DNA of 64,000 nt from Xylanibacter rarus. GTDB lineage: Bacteria > Bacteroidota > Bacteroidia > Bacteroidales > Bacteroidaceae. Position numbers and translations under genes: made by a program. Under the pieces are notes generated by a model that was not told where the DNA came from, did not search any database, and saw only the letters and a program-made list of their open reading frames with translations. Positions 1-8,247 of this stretch are shown one piece after another (position 1 is the first letter of the stretch; every line of letters begins with the position of its first letter). The stretch is from assembly GCF_001275135.1 (NCBI RefSeq), contig NZ_LFQU01000018.1, forward strand, positions 1 to 64,000, in the 5' to 3' direction.

Positions 1-51
1 ACTATTTATCGGATTAGCCGTTTTTAAACAAAAACACAATATGCACAAACA

Positions 52-81
52 AAAAAAAGAGACACTCGAAAGTGTCTCTTT
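52..81 (-). terminator. Rho-independent terminator of tRNA-Lys
   Basis: A stem of AGAGACACT with a four-base loop, followed on the minus strand by a run of T, lies directly downstream of the tRNA-Lys 3' end. It is a textbook intrinsic terminator for that single-gene transcript. Confidence 0.8.
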
Positions 82-82
82 G

Positions 83-155
83 TACGCCTGCAGGGGCTCG
101 AACCCTGGACCCTCTGATTAAGAGTCAGATGCTCTACCAACTGAGCTACAAGCGC
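83..155 (-). tRNA. tRNA-Lys (anticodon CTT)
   Basis: The minus strand folds into a 73-nt cloverleaf: acceptor stem GCGCTTG/CAGGCGT, D-arm with GCTCAGTTGGTAGAGC, anticodon arm TCTGA-CTCTTAA-TCAGA (anticodon CTT, reads AAG) and T-arm CAGGG-TTCGAGC-CCCTG. CCA is not encoded. The gene stands alone and an intrinsic terminator follows immediately. Identity is read directly from the anticodon. Confidence 0.93.
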
Positions 156-372
156 GTCCCTAACAACTGATTGGTGTTTGTTTCTCAATTGCGAGTGCAA
201 AGGTAGGCATTATTTTTGTTACCACCAAATTTTTCAGCAACTTTTTTTACAAAAATTTTATTTTTGCCCAAAATCTCCCTATTTTGCCCATAATTTACCC
301 GTAAAAACACATGGACAATATTTTATGTAAAATTTAAAAACACATAAAATTATCATGTTAGAATATTTATTA

Positions 373-404
373 TTTGGAAATGTCTCCAACTTGCATTACA
401 TTTG
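373..404 (+). promoter_or_regulatory. Bacteroidetes-type promoter of the GH28 gene
   Basis: TTTG at 373-376 and TACATTTG at 397-404 are spaced 20 bp apart, an exact match to the Bacteroidetes sigma-ABfr promoter (TTTG, N19-21, TAnnTTTG). The implied mRNA leader before the pectinase ATG is about 160 nt and AT-rich. The rest of 156-571 shows no gene. Confidence 0.65.
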
Positions 405-571
405 CAAAAAATTTACCGCAAACTATAAAAATAATCAAACGACATCAACGTATATACATAATTATTTGAACAGCCCATACATGAACGGGGACAAAACACC
501 CGGACATGAACATATTAAATAAATTGGAATATTAAATACTAAAGTAAAAATAAACTTATTAACTAATCAAA

Positions 572-1990
572 ATGAAAAAAGTTTTATCTCTATGCGTAGC
601 ATTTATGCTTGCATTAAACTTTGCCCAGGCAAGTGACTACGACACTTATTACCAAAACCTTCCGGTTGAAATGCCTAAAGCAACTGCACCGGTCATACCG
701 GCAAACACCGTTAATCTTAAAGACTTCGGAGGCGTAGGAGACGGCGTAACTCTTAATACAGAAGCTTTCAGAAAAGCAATAAGCGCACTGAACAAGCAGG
801 GAGGAGGCCATCTTGTGGTGCCTGCCGGAATATGGCTGACGGGAATGATTTCGCTTAAGGACAACATTGATCTGCACATAGAGAAAAACGCCATAATAAT
901 GGCTTCACCCGAAAAGAGTCTGTTTATAAAAGAAGAAAACGGCAAGAAAGACGACAAATGCACTCCACTGATAAGCGCAAGCAAGCGTAAGAACATCAGC
1001 ATAACCGGCGAAGGCGTAATCGACGGCAACGGCGCATTCTGGCGTCCTGTAAAGCGTTCTAAAGTAAGCGACGCCGAGTGGAAAGAGTTTCTCTATATGG
1101 GAGGCACAGAGACAGAAGGAGGCAAACTGTGGTTTCCGTTCAACCTCAAGCATTACGAAAACATAGCAGCCACACCCGAGGCACAGGAAAAGATGCGCAC
1201 ACACCTCATCAGAATAACTGACTGCGAGAATGTGCTCGTAAAAGACGTTACACTTCAGAACTCGCCCAAATTCCACCTCATCCCTACACGCTGCAACAAC
1301 GTGATAGTTGACAACGTTACAATAAGATGCCCGTGGAACGCCCAGAACGGCGACGCTCTCGACATCAGCAGCTGCAAGAATGTCCTGATTGTCAACAACA
1401 CCATCGACGCCGGAGACGACGGAATATGCATGAAGGCGGGAGCCGGAGAGTCTGGTCTCAAATATGGACCATGTGAGAACATTCTCATTGAGAACAATGC
1501 GGTGTTCCATGCTCATGGCGGTTTTGTCATAGGCTCCGAATTCACCGGAGGCATAAAGAACATTGTTGTACGCAACAACCGCTTCAGCGGCACTGACACA
1601 GGTCTGCGCTTCAAGAGCGGCATAGGACGCGGCGGAAAGGTTGAAGGGCTGTATATCAGCGACATCTTCATGACGGACATCAAAGATGAAGCCATTGTAT
1701 TTGAGTGCACTTATATCGACAAGAAATACAGCGTAAAAGAAGACAAGGCTGAAACAGCCACCTACACCGACGCACCTTTTGCACCTGACTTTGGAGACAT
1801 ACATATATCAAACGTCGTATGCCGAAACACAAAAACAGCCATTTCGGCACACGGACTACCGGGCTTGAAGTGCGTACATGACGTTACAATAGACAACTGT
1901 ACATTCTTCTACACGAAAAAAGATAAGGACTTTGACAATAACGTTGACGTAAAAATCACGAACACAAAGTTCCTTACCTATGATAAATAA
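572..1990 (+). CDS. Secreted GH28 family pectinase (polygalacturonase-like)
   Basis: This 472-residue protein begins with a signal peptide (residues 1-20, ending AQA), so it acts in the periplasm or outside the cell. The body is a right-handed beta-helix of glycoside hydrolase family 28: the N-terminal motif NLKDFGGVGDGVTLNT is typical, and the catalytic signatures appear in order as NGDALDI (about 259), GDDG (about 281), the His of HAHGG (about 313) and RFKSG (about 345). The family hydrolyses alpha-1,4-galacturonic linkages in pectin, or rhamnogalacturonan or xylogalacturonan bonds; the exact substrate cannot be told from sequence. It stands alone between its own promoter and terminator. 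The KDG kinase at 14.3 kb could act later in galacturonate breakdown, but no SusC/D pair is present. Confidence 0.88.
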   Translation: MKKVLSLCVAFMLALNFAQASDYDTYYQNLPVEMPKATAPVIPANTVNLKDFGGVGDGVTLNTEAFRKAISALNKQGGGHLVVPAGIWLTGMISLKDNIDLHIEKNAIIMASPEKSLFIKEENGKKDDKCTPLISASKRKNISITGEGVIDGNGAFWRPVKRSKVSDAEWKEFLYMGGTETEGGKLWFPFNLKHYENIAATPEAQEKMRTHLIRITDCENVLVKDVTLQNSPKFHLIPTRCNNVIVDNVTIRCPWNAQNGDALDISSCKNVLIVNNTIDAGDDGICMKAGAGESGLKYGPCENILIENNAVFHAHGGFVIGSEFTGGIKNIVVRNNRFSGTDTGLRFKSGIGRGGKVEGLYISDIFMTDIKDEAIVFECTYIDKKYSVKEDKAETATYTDAPFAPDFGDIHISNVVCRNTKTAISAHGLPGLKCVHDVTIDNCTFFYTKKDKDFDNNVDVKITNTKFLTYDK

Positions 1991-2013
1991 TAAATAGAGG
2001 GTTAAATTTTGCA

Positions 2014-2051
2014 AGGGAGAAAGCGGTGTAAAAACTGTTTTCTCCTTTTTT
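2014..2051 (+). terminator. Terminator after the GH28 gene
   Basis: Stem GGAGAAA/TTTCTCC followed by TTTTTTA, 25 nt after the pectinase stop codon. The remaining stretch from 2052 to 2348 is AT-rich and holds no convincing ORF or structure. Confidence 0.7.
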
Positions 2052-2348
2052 ATTAACGCAGATCTGCTAAAAATGTAAGCACCAAGATTAAGCAGGAAAC
2101 GACAACAGTACTATTATTTCGGAATTATATCTCCATACGCAAAAAACAATCACAGAAAGACAACCATAAAACATGATAATCAAGAATATGGACACAGCGT
2201 CATAGCTACAATCAGGTATAATTTATCCAAACGCATTATCCCTCATCTCCAAACAAGAAAAATCCGCGAGAAGGACGCCACTGCTCCACAGACAAACGAA
2301 TTTATCACATCTATCATAAAATCAAGATACATCTAATACTTCAACAAC

Positions 2349-2383
2349 AAACGGGGATGCGTCCCAAATCGACATCCCCGTTT
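2349..2383 (-). terminator. Terminator of the glycosylphosphotransferase gene
   Basis: An 11-bp perfect stem (AAACGGGGATG/CATCCCCGTTT) lies just past the stop codon of the minus-strand sugar-phosphate transferase gene. The stem ends in T residues in that direction. Confidence 0.65.
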
Positions 2384-2419
2384 ATATATAGCCTAAATGC
2401 AATCAGCACTACTATCCTT

Positions 2420-3820
2420 CTAATAAGCCTTTTCATCACCATGAATGGCATCAGAAACGGTTTTTAATATTATCTGAATATCGAGCCAGAAACTCCAGTG
2501 CTCAATATACCAAATATCCTTTTCCACACGACGCTTCATGTCATCCACAGTCTTTGTCTCTCCCCTCTCACCATGAGTCTGAGCCCATCCTGTTATACCG
2601 GGCTTTACGTAATGGCGTATCATATAGTCTGATATAAGTTGGGAATAATAGTCGGTGTGAGCAAGCATATGCGGACGCGGACCGACAATGCTCATGTTTC
2701 CTTTAAGTACATTTATAAACTGAGGCAGCTCATCAATGTTGGTATGACGCATCAGCAAGCCCCATTTAGTCACTCTCGGGTCATCCTTGACAGCCTGTAC
2801 TTTATCAGAATCCTTGTTTACCTTCATGCTCCTGAACTTATAGCACACGAAGTCCTTTCCGTCATATCCGGTACGTTTCTGCTTAAAGAACAACGGTCCG
2901 GGCATCGTTATCTTTGACACTATCGCCACAATTATCAATATTATCGGGAACAATGTGCATATAAACAGCAGCGAAACCACAAAGTCGAATACACGTTTCT
3001 GTATCCTGTTGCGCATATCCTTCAGCGGTTCGTTATACTGCGACATGACATAAATGTCGCCAAACTCCATAACCTTCGCACTGCGGAATTCTCCGTAAGA
3101 TATGGTAGGCACATAATATGTTCTGATCATATGCTTTTCACAAAGCCTCATCAGAGCCTTATATTCTTTCAGTTTATCCGGCATTACGCCGATATAGAGT
3201 TCGTCAACATGATTATTCTCTATAAAAGGCAGCAGTTCGCTCTCCTCTCCCAGATAAGCAAGTTCCTCACCTGTAGAGCTGTTTGTCATTGAGTCAGAAT
3301 CTGTTTTGATAAAATATCCCAAAAGATTGTATCCGTTCCAGACGTTAGTCATCACGTCAGCAATTTTCTGTTCCATTTGTCCTGTACCAAGTATTATGGT
3401 ATCAACTCTGTTCCGGCCAACACTTCGCTTATGCTTAATGTATGTTCTAAGTAAAAGTCGCTCAATACTTGTAACAAGAAAAACAAGTAGAGATATTTCG
3501 ATACAATAAGCAAGCCCCGGTACGGAAAATCCCATGATACCCAACACTGCCGCATACAGCACTATGAATATAGCTGATGTACGTGAAGTATTGCTGAGCA
3601 CTTTTGCCGGCTGAGCCTGTCTGTGATGCAGGCTTATGGTAACAATCTGCAATGCAACAACATATGAGACATTTGCCATTAACAAATCAGCCACAAATTC
3701 TCCGCTCGTATCTGCTCCTGAAAACAGCGTGAACAACAAGAATACTACATTAAATGTAAGCCAGTCGATAACTGACAAGAGAATACCTAATTTAAATGTT
3801 TTGTCAAATGCAGAGATCAT
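2420..3820 (-). CDS. Undecaprenyl-phosphate sugar phosphotransferase (WcaJ/WbaP-like)
   Basis: This 466-residue membrane enzyme probably starts capsule, exopolysaccharide or O-antigen unit synthesis by moving a sugar-1-phosphate from a UDP-sugar onto undecaprenyl phosphate. The N-terminal part (about 1-120) has several hydrophobic helices. A Rossmann-like CoA-binding-type domain follows (about 140-265, with TIILGTGQMEQKIADV). The C-terminal bacterial sugar transferase domain (about 275-466) begins with a membrane segment and holds PGPLFFKQKRTGYDGKDF, YKFRSMK and IDELPQFINVLKGNMSIVGP, the family signatures. It is a single gene with no glycosyltransferase neighbours, as often seen for loner initiating enzymes in Bacteroidales. 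The sugar specificity is unknown. Confidence 0.88.
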   Translation of the reverse strand: MISAFDKTFKLGILLSVIDWLTFNVVFLLFTLFSGADTSGEFVADLLMANVSYVVALQIVTISLHHRQAQPAKVLSNTSRTSAIFIVLYAAVLGIMGFSVPGLAYCIEISLLVFLVTSIERLLLRTYIKHKRSVGRNRVDTIILGTGQMEQKIADVMTNVWNGYNLLGYFIKTDSDSMTNSSTGEELAYLGEESELLPFIENNHVDELYIGVMPDKLKEYKALMRLCEKHMIRTYYVPTISYGEFRSAKVMEFGDIYVMSQYNEPLKDMRNRIQKRVFDFVVSLLFICTLFPIILIIVAIVSKITMPGPLFFKQKRTGYDGKDFVCYKFRSMKVNKDSDKVQAVKDDPRVTKWGLLMRHTNIDELPQFINVLKGNMSIVGPRPHMLAHTDYYSQLISDYMIRHYVKPGITGWAQTHGERGETKTVDDMKRRVEKDIWYIEHWSFWLDIQIILKTVSDAIHGDEKAY

Positions 3821-4011
3821 AGTCTAATATTGTTTTTATATAAAATATACGTCTTTCGCCGATTTACACAACCACCATATAAGACGCAAATAAATAATAT
3901 TTACCAAAAAAATTGCACGCAAAGATACTAAATTTTATTTTGTAAAAACATTTTATGATGACTTTTTTCATTTTCGTCACACTATTTTTTTATTTAAGTC
4001 AAAAATTACAC

Positions 4012-4019
4012 TATCTTTG
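4012..4019 (+). promoter_or_regulatory. -7 promoter box of the glutamate synthase-like gene
   Basis: TATCTTTG matches the Bacteroidetes -7 consensus TAnnTTTG and lies 37 nt before the ATG at 4057. A clear -33 TTTG is not seen at the ideal spacing. Confidence 0.6.
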
Positions 4020-4056
4020 CAAATAATTTTACAATACTCAAACTACTTTAAAGCAA

Positions 4057-5400
4057 ATGGAAGAACAAAAAGAGTTATTTCACGAGGTAAACGAGAGCTA
4101 TACCATGCTCGAAGCCATAAACGAAGCCAAGCGCTGTCTTCACTGCAAAGTTCCGCAGTGCAAGAAAGGATGCCCCATAAGCCACGACATTCCCGACTGG
4201 ATTCACGAGCTTTCGAAAGGTAATCTCGGTAACGCCATGAAGATAATCAACGACAAGAGTAACCTGCCGGCTGTATGCGGACGTGTATGCCCGCACGAGA
4301 AGCAGTGCGAGGGACATTGCGTACTGAGCAAGAAAGGACAGGCGATACATATTGGCAAGCTGGAAAGATTCATAGCCGACTTCGACGGCGGCATGGGCCT
4401 GATACGCGAGAACCTGCAGCCAAAGACACGCGGACGCATAGCCGTAATCGGTTCTGGACCAGCCGGACTTACCATTGCCGGCGACCTGGCACGCAAAGGT
4501 TTCAACGTTGAGATATTCGAGATGGAACCCGAACCAGGCGGCGTTCTCATGTTCGGCATCCCTGAATACCGACTGCCGAAGGAGATAGTAAGACGCGAAA
4601 TCAAAAAGATTGAAGAACTTGGAGTGGTGTTCCACTGCAACACCACTGTTGGAACCGACATAAACATCGACCAGCTCTTTGAACGTGGCTTCGACGCCAT
4701 ATTCATGGGCACTGGTACAGTAAAGCCGAAGAAACCGGATATTCCCGGACGAAACCTCAAAGGCGTACGTCAGGCTGTATACTTCTTAAGAAAGGTGAGT
4801 CTATACAACGAAGGAAACATTGCGCGCGAAGACGTGCCCATACAAGAAGGCGACCGTGTGTTTGTCATCGGCTGCGGCAACACAGCCATGGACGGTGCCC
4901 GCACGGCCATCCGCATGGGTGCAAAGGATGTCGAGATTGTTTATCACCGCACGGTGAACGAGATGAGCGCCCTTCGCTCCGAATACGAAGAAGCTGTCGA
5001 AGAGGGTGTCAAGTTTAACTGGCAGTCAAAGATTGTGGAGATTCTCGACAAGGACGGCATTCTCAACGGCGTAGTCATAGAGCACAACGGCGAGCGCCGC
5101 ACAGAAAAGGCCGACAAGGTGCTCATGGCCATCGGCTCCGTGCCCGCCAGCCGCGTAGTGTCGACCACCAAGGGCATTGAGGTTGACGAAAGCGGATACG
5201 TGCTAACACGCGAGACTCCATGCGGAATGACGAGCCGCAAGGGTGTGTTTGCGGGAGGCGACGTTGTAAACCGCCCCTCGACCGTCGTACTTGCCATGCG
5301 CGACGCCAAAAACGTTGCCGACGGCATAGCTCAGTATGTAGACGCCATCAAGCTCCTCGAGGCAATAAACGCCAAGGACTGGGCCGGCGACAAGAACTAA
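4057..5400 (+). CDS. gltA: NADPH-dependent glutamate synthase small-subunit-type flavoprotein
   Basis: This 447-residue protein is a stand-alone homologue of the glutamate synthase beta subunit (GltD; homotetrameric GltA or NfnB/SudA type). The N-terminal Fe-S region has the paired Cys clusters CLHCKVPQCKKGC and CGRVCPHEKQCEGHC. The FAD site is VIGSGPAGLTIAGDL (about 130), the NADPH site VIGCGNTAMDGAR (about 271), and the C-terminal FAD motif FAGGDVV is present. The family passes electrons from NADPH through FAD and Fe-S clusters. No large (amidotransferase) subunit lies beside it, so the electron acceptor is uncertain: it could make glutamate alone, or pair with a ferredoxin-NAD reductase-type subunit encoded elsewhere. 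Confidence 0.85.
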   Translation: MEEQKELFHEVNESYTMLEAINEAKRCLHCKVPQCKKGCPISHDIPDWIHELSKGNLGNAMKIINDKSNLPAVCGRVCPHEKQCEGHCVLSKKGQAIHIGKLERFIADFDGGMGLIRENLQPKTRGRIAVIGSGPAGLTIAGDLARKGFNVEIFEMEPEPGGVLMFGIPEYRLPKEIVRREIKKIEELGVVFHCNTTVGTDINIDQLFERGFDAIFMGTGTVKPKKPDIPGRNLKGVRQAVYFLRKVSLYNEGNIAREDVPIQEGDRVFVIGCGNTAMDGARTAIRMGAKDVEIVYHRTVNEMSALRSEYEEAVEEGVKFNWQSKIVEILDKDGILNGVVIEHNGERRTEKADKVLMAIGSVPASRVVSTTKGIEVDESGYVLTRETPCGMTSRKGVFAGGDVVNRPSTVVLAMRDAKNVADGIAQYVDAIKLLEAINAKDWAGDKN

Positions 5401-5505
5401 GACAATAGTTAATGCCTTATAAGTTTTTTGAGGTTTAGGGATAACATCATGCAGACAGCCTGTCTGCACTTAAACGTTTCGTAGCGGAACGTTATATCGA
5501 AAATG

Positions 5506-5555
5506 ACGGCATAAAGCACACCGCAGAAAATCTTCCGGTGTAGTCTTTATGCCGT
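5506..5555. terminator. Convergent terminator hairpin
   Basis: An 11-bp perfect stem (ACGGCATAAAG/CTTTATGCCGT) with an inner CCG/CGG pair lies between the converging glutamate synthase-like gene and the DUF4186 gene. It could end transcripts from both sides, though T-runs are weak. Confidence 0.55.
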
Positions 5556-6028
5556 TATAATTGTCTGGATATCCAGGTCAGCAGCAAAGCCACTACATAC
5601 TCCTGCTCAGCGGCCTTAAGTTCACGCCCCGACTCAATGCCGTGCCATTTTGACAGGCAGCCCCGGCAGCAGCATCCTGTTGCGTGTTGTGCCACGAACA
5701 CGGGATGTCCTTTCATCGGTGTCTGCTTTCCGTCGTTTGGTATAACGGCCGGTGCAAGTCTTTTTCTTATTATGTCAGCTGCATGCATGCCAATGCGCCC
5801 AAGTCCCTTCTCCGTTACATAATCCTTCATCTCATCATTCAGCCGGAAGCGCCGCCTGAAGTCCGACTTCGCCAACCGCCCGAACACTTCATCAAAATTG
5901 TATTTACTCAGGTCTATGGCCGGCATGCAAGGCTCAAAATCGTCATCGCCAAACAGACTTCCTTCCACAGGCTTTCTTCCATTATTAGTACGTTTTCTCA
6001 TTTCAAATGTTTTTCTGCCGACAGCCAT
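5555..6028 (-). CDS. DUF4186 family protein
   Basis: This 157-residue protein matches the DUF4186 family: the core LAKSDFRRRFRL, then KRLAPAVIPNDGKQTPMKGH, then AQHATGCCCRGCLSKWHGI, is highly characteristic. The CCCRGC cluster and two His residues suggest a metal site. The function of the family is unknown. The N-terminal 45 residues are basic and acidic low-complexity and less conserved. The gene converges on the glutamate synthase-like gene across a shared hairpin, and a 39-bp inverted-repeat region lies upstream at 6123-6161. Confidence 0.75.
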   Translation of the reverse strand: MAVGRKTFEMRKRTNNGRKPVEGSLFGDDDFEPCMPAIDLSKYNFDEVFGRLAKSDFRRRFRLNDEMKDYVTEKGLGRIGMHAADIIRKRLAPAVIPNDGKQTPMKGHPVFVAQHATGCCCRGCLSKWHGIESGRELKAAEQEYVVALLLTWISRQL

Positions 6029-6122
6029 CTACATCACATTCTGCCGGCAAGCACAAAGATACGACAAAAAATCAGAATATCCTCTAACCTGCAAGACATA
6101 AAGCTACGCGAAATGGCCGTGC

Positions 6123-6161
6123 TGCATAAAATGTGTAAATAAAGGTAGCACATTTTATGCA
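6123..6161. repeat. 13-bp perfect inverted repeat upstream of mscS
   Basis: TGCATAAAATGTG and its exact complement CACATTTTATGCA are separated by 13 bp. It lies about 30 bp before the mscS -7 box, between two divergent genes, so it could be an operator for either or a weak terminator. No T-run follows. Confidence 0.5.
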
Positions 6162-6191
6162 TATTATTTCATCTTTTATATTTTTATTTCT

Positions 6192-6199
6192 TATCTTTG
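6192..6199 (+). promoter_or_regulatory. -7 promoter box of mscS
   Basis: TATCTTTG, a perfect TAnnTTTG box, lies 102 nt before the ATG of the mechanosensitive channel gene, giving a leader of roughly 95 nt. Confidence 0.55.
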
Positions 6200-6301
6200 C
6201 ATATACCAAGCTTCAACATGCAGTCGGGGCCACATATCCGGCAGCAATGTGCAAAGGCTGGACATGACACATCATTATAAATAAAACTAAATCATAACGC
6301 C

Positions 6302-7177
6302 ATGAATATCAATGAAATGCTAAACATGGAAGTCTTCGGACTGTCAATCCGCTGGATTGTCGTGTTCTTAATCAAGGGTTTCTTAATTTACGTGTTCGTG
6401 CGCATACTCAATGCGTTCATCAAGTATCTGTTCAACCGTTCGCAGAGAAAGCGCGGCCGCATTGTCTTCGACGAGACAAAGATAAGCTTTATACGCCAGA
6501 TAATCACCACCGCCGTATACATCATAGGTGTGGCTGCATTTCTGTCGCTCATTCCGGGCATGGAGAAGGTCAGCAACTCAATCCTCGCCAGTGCCGGTAT
6601 CATGGCCATGGCCGTCGGCCTTGCTTCTCAGGAGGCCTTGTCTAACATCGTAGGCGGACTGTTCATCATCTTTTCGCGTCCGTTTAAGGTGGGCGACTTT
6701 ATCCAGGTTGACAACGTCATCGTTGGAACAGTCAAGGAGATTACGCTCCGCCATACGGTAATACAGAACGCCGAAAACCGCATGATTCTCATTCCGAACA
6801 ACAAGATCAACTCAAGCACCATCGTCAATTCGTCTTATGGCGAAACCACCACGTGCTCTTTTATAGAAGTCGGCGTGTCTTACACCACTGACCTCGGCCA
6901 TGCCATCGACGTGATGAGAGACGAGATTATGAAGCACCCGATGCTCATAGACCATCGCACCGACGAGGAGAAAGCCAACAATGTGCCGCAGGTTGTCATA
7001 CGCGTTATCAATCTTGGCGACTCTGCCATAACGCTGCGTGCATGGGCGTGGGCGTCTACCACGGGCAACGCCTTTGCCATGAAGTGCGACCTGCTGAGGG
7101 CTATCAAGGAGCGTTTCGACGTCGAGAAGATAGAGATTCCGTATCCTTACTATAACCAGATTATCATGAAGGCATAA
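6302..7177 (+). CDS. Small-conductance mechanosensitive channel (MscS family)
   Basis: This 291-residue inner-membrane protein has three N-terminal membrane helices (about 15-37, 62-82, 92-120). The third is the pore-lining TM3 rich in Ala and Gly (ILASAGIMAMAVGLASQEALSN in outline), followed by the MscS beta-domain motif FSRPFKVGDFIQV. The C-terminal alpha/beta vestibule domain is complete. The family opens under membrane tension to release solutes during osmotic downshock. The size matches E. coli MscS (286 residues). The gene is monocistronic. Confidence 0.9.
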   Translation: MNINEMLNMEVFGLSIRWIVVFLIKGFLIYVFVRILNAFIKYLFNRSQRKRGRIVFDETKISFIRQIITTAVYIIGVAAFLSLIPGMEKVSNSILASAGIMAMAVGLASQEALSNIVGGLFIIFSRPFKVGDFIQVDNVIVGTVKEITLRHTVIQNAENRMILIPNNKINSSTIVNSSYGETTTCSFIEVGVSYTTDLGHAIDVMRDEIMKHPMLIDHRTDEEKANNVPQVVIRVINLGDSAITLRAWAWASTTGNAFAMKCDLLRAIKERFDVEKIEIPYPYYNQIIMKA

Positions 7178-7241
7178 TGGCCATGCCCTTGCGGTATGAT
7201 GCGGACAAGACGCGCCGCACCAGTAGGCAATCAAACAAATA

Positions 7242-7346
7242 AAATTTTTCTTTAAAAACTCATAACTCGTCACATTCGTATGTAAGTCATTTATTTTCAA
7301 ACACATACAGTGTGACGAGTTGTTTTTCCAACTCATCACACAACTC
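7242..7346. repeat. Truncated copy of a GTGACGAG foldback (MITE-like) element
   Basis: The left terminal sequence (TTTAAAAACTC then AACTCGTCACA) and the internal hairpin (AGTGTGACGAGTT with a near-complement) correspond in order to the first half of the complete element at 63295-63559. The right half is missing here. It carries no coding sequence. Confidence 0.6.
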
Positions 7347-7365
7347 TTCTTCCTGCCTTATTTCT

Positions 7366-7450
7366 GATATGTATCCTTTTGCATCCTGAAAGACGGCATA
7401 TTACAATGCAAAAGGACACCTTTCACAATCCGTTTTGCGGTCTTTCATCC
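7366..7450. repeat. Degenerate AAAAGG/CCTTTT repeat units
   Basis: This stretch has units such as GCAAAAGGACACCTTTCACA and TATCCTTTTGCATCCTGAAA, closely matching units at 15440-15540 and the longer array at 63774-63925. The rest of 7178-7836 shows only MarR operator-like palindromes and a promoter. I do not support the short reverse ORF here. Confidence 0.5.
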
Positions 7451-7653
7451 GTGGCGTCGTTTTCATAGCCATTATACCTATTCATGCAGCCTAATGCATA
7501 ACCTTCGTCCATGCTCATATCCGCATGCCTCAAGCATCTTTATGCCCAGCTTCTGCTGACTTGAACGCACAACACAATTGCCTGCCCTACTGCTCACTGG
7601 CAATATCACCGCATGGCTCATGACATACACACGTCCGCCTATTACAGATTTAT

Positions 7654-7779
7654 TTTCCATTGGAAAGTGTTAAAAGACAGGCCTTTTAGCAAATAAATGT
7701 TACAAAACAAATTATTTTCTATCGGAAATTATCTTTATAACAAACAAATATCTATATTTGCAATGTTTTCCAATGGAAA
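7654..7779 (+). promoter_or_regulatory. marR promoter with three TTTCCA-N-TGGAAA operator-like palindromes
   Basis: Two perfect 13-bp palindromes, TTTCCATTGGAAA (7654-7666) and TTTCCAATGGAAA (7767-7779), flank a third imperfect site TTTCTATCGGAAA (7716-7728). The -7 box TATATTTG at 7753-7760 lies between the second and third, so the last palindrome sits on the predicted transcription start. This is the expected place for autorepression by the MarR protein encoded 58 nt downstream. Binding is inferred, not shown. Confidence 0.6.
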
Positions 7780-7836
7780 TAATATAAGGATTAAAAAATC
7801 TTTCACCATAATATGTAACGGCAAAATAATATCGAC

Positions 7837-8232
7837 ATGAACAACAACTGCATCTGCAAGATAAGAAAGATATACCGCTGTATAAGCGAGTTTGAACTAC
7901 AGCTACAGAAGGCCTTCGGCCTCAACTTCAACGAGGCCATGCTGCTCTGCGTGCTGTCTGAAAAAGAGAAGATGCTTTCGGGCGAGATAGCCGACGAACT
8001 TCAACTCTCGCGCTCAAACGCATCCAAGGTGATTGCATCGCTCGAGAAGGAGGCTTACATAAGGCGCAACGTGTGCCCACACGACAGCCGCTGCATGAGT
8101 TTCCACCTCACCAAGAAGGGCCGCGAACTTATCGACCGCATACACTGCTCGCAGTTTTCGCTGCCCGAAGAGCTGCGCCTGATAGCCGAAAGCATGACCG
8201 AAAAAGAAATAACAACAAACAATAATAATTAA
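7837..8232 (+). CDS. MarR family transcriptional regulator
   Basis: This 131-residue winged-helix regulator has the MarR recognition region LSGEIADELQLSRSNASKVIASLEKE at about 48-73, followed by the wing and FHLTKKGRELIDRI. It is Cys-rich for its size: Cys at positions 5, 7, 14 and 30 in outline, then NVCPHDSRC and HC. It sits 15 nt upstream of the CoA-disulfide reductase/rhodanese/TusA fusion, clearly in one operon. I infer it senses reactive sulfur or oxidants through its thiols and controls the operon by binding the upstream palindromes. That is inference from context and composition. Confidence 0.82.
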   Translation: MNNNCICKIRKIYRCISEFELQLQKAFGLNFNEAMLLCVLSEKEKMLSGEIADELQLSRSNASKVIASLEKEAYIRRNVCPHDSRCMSFHLTKKGRELIDRIHCSQFSLPEELRLIAESMTEKEITTNNNN

Positions 8233-8247
8233 AACAAGCACACTGAC

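Noticed and set aside
905-1804. 299-codon minus-strand frame opposite the pectinase
   Set aside because: Composition is of a reverse-strand shadow; the plus-strand GH28 gene has all family motifs.
5684-6142. 152-codon plus-strand frame
   Set aside because: It mostly overlaps the DUF4186 gene on the other strand, which has the conserved family blocks.
7478-7660. 60-codon minus-strand frame upstream of marR
   Set aside because: It overlaps a MarR operator-like palindrome, has no recognisable features and an unlikely start.
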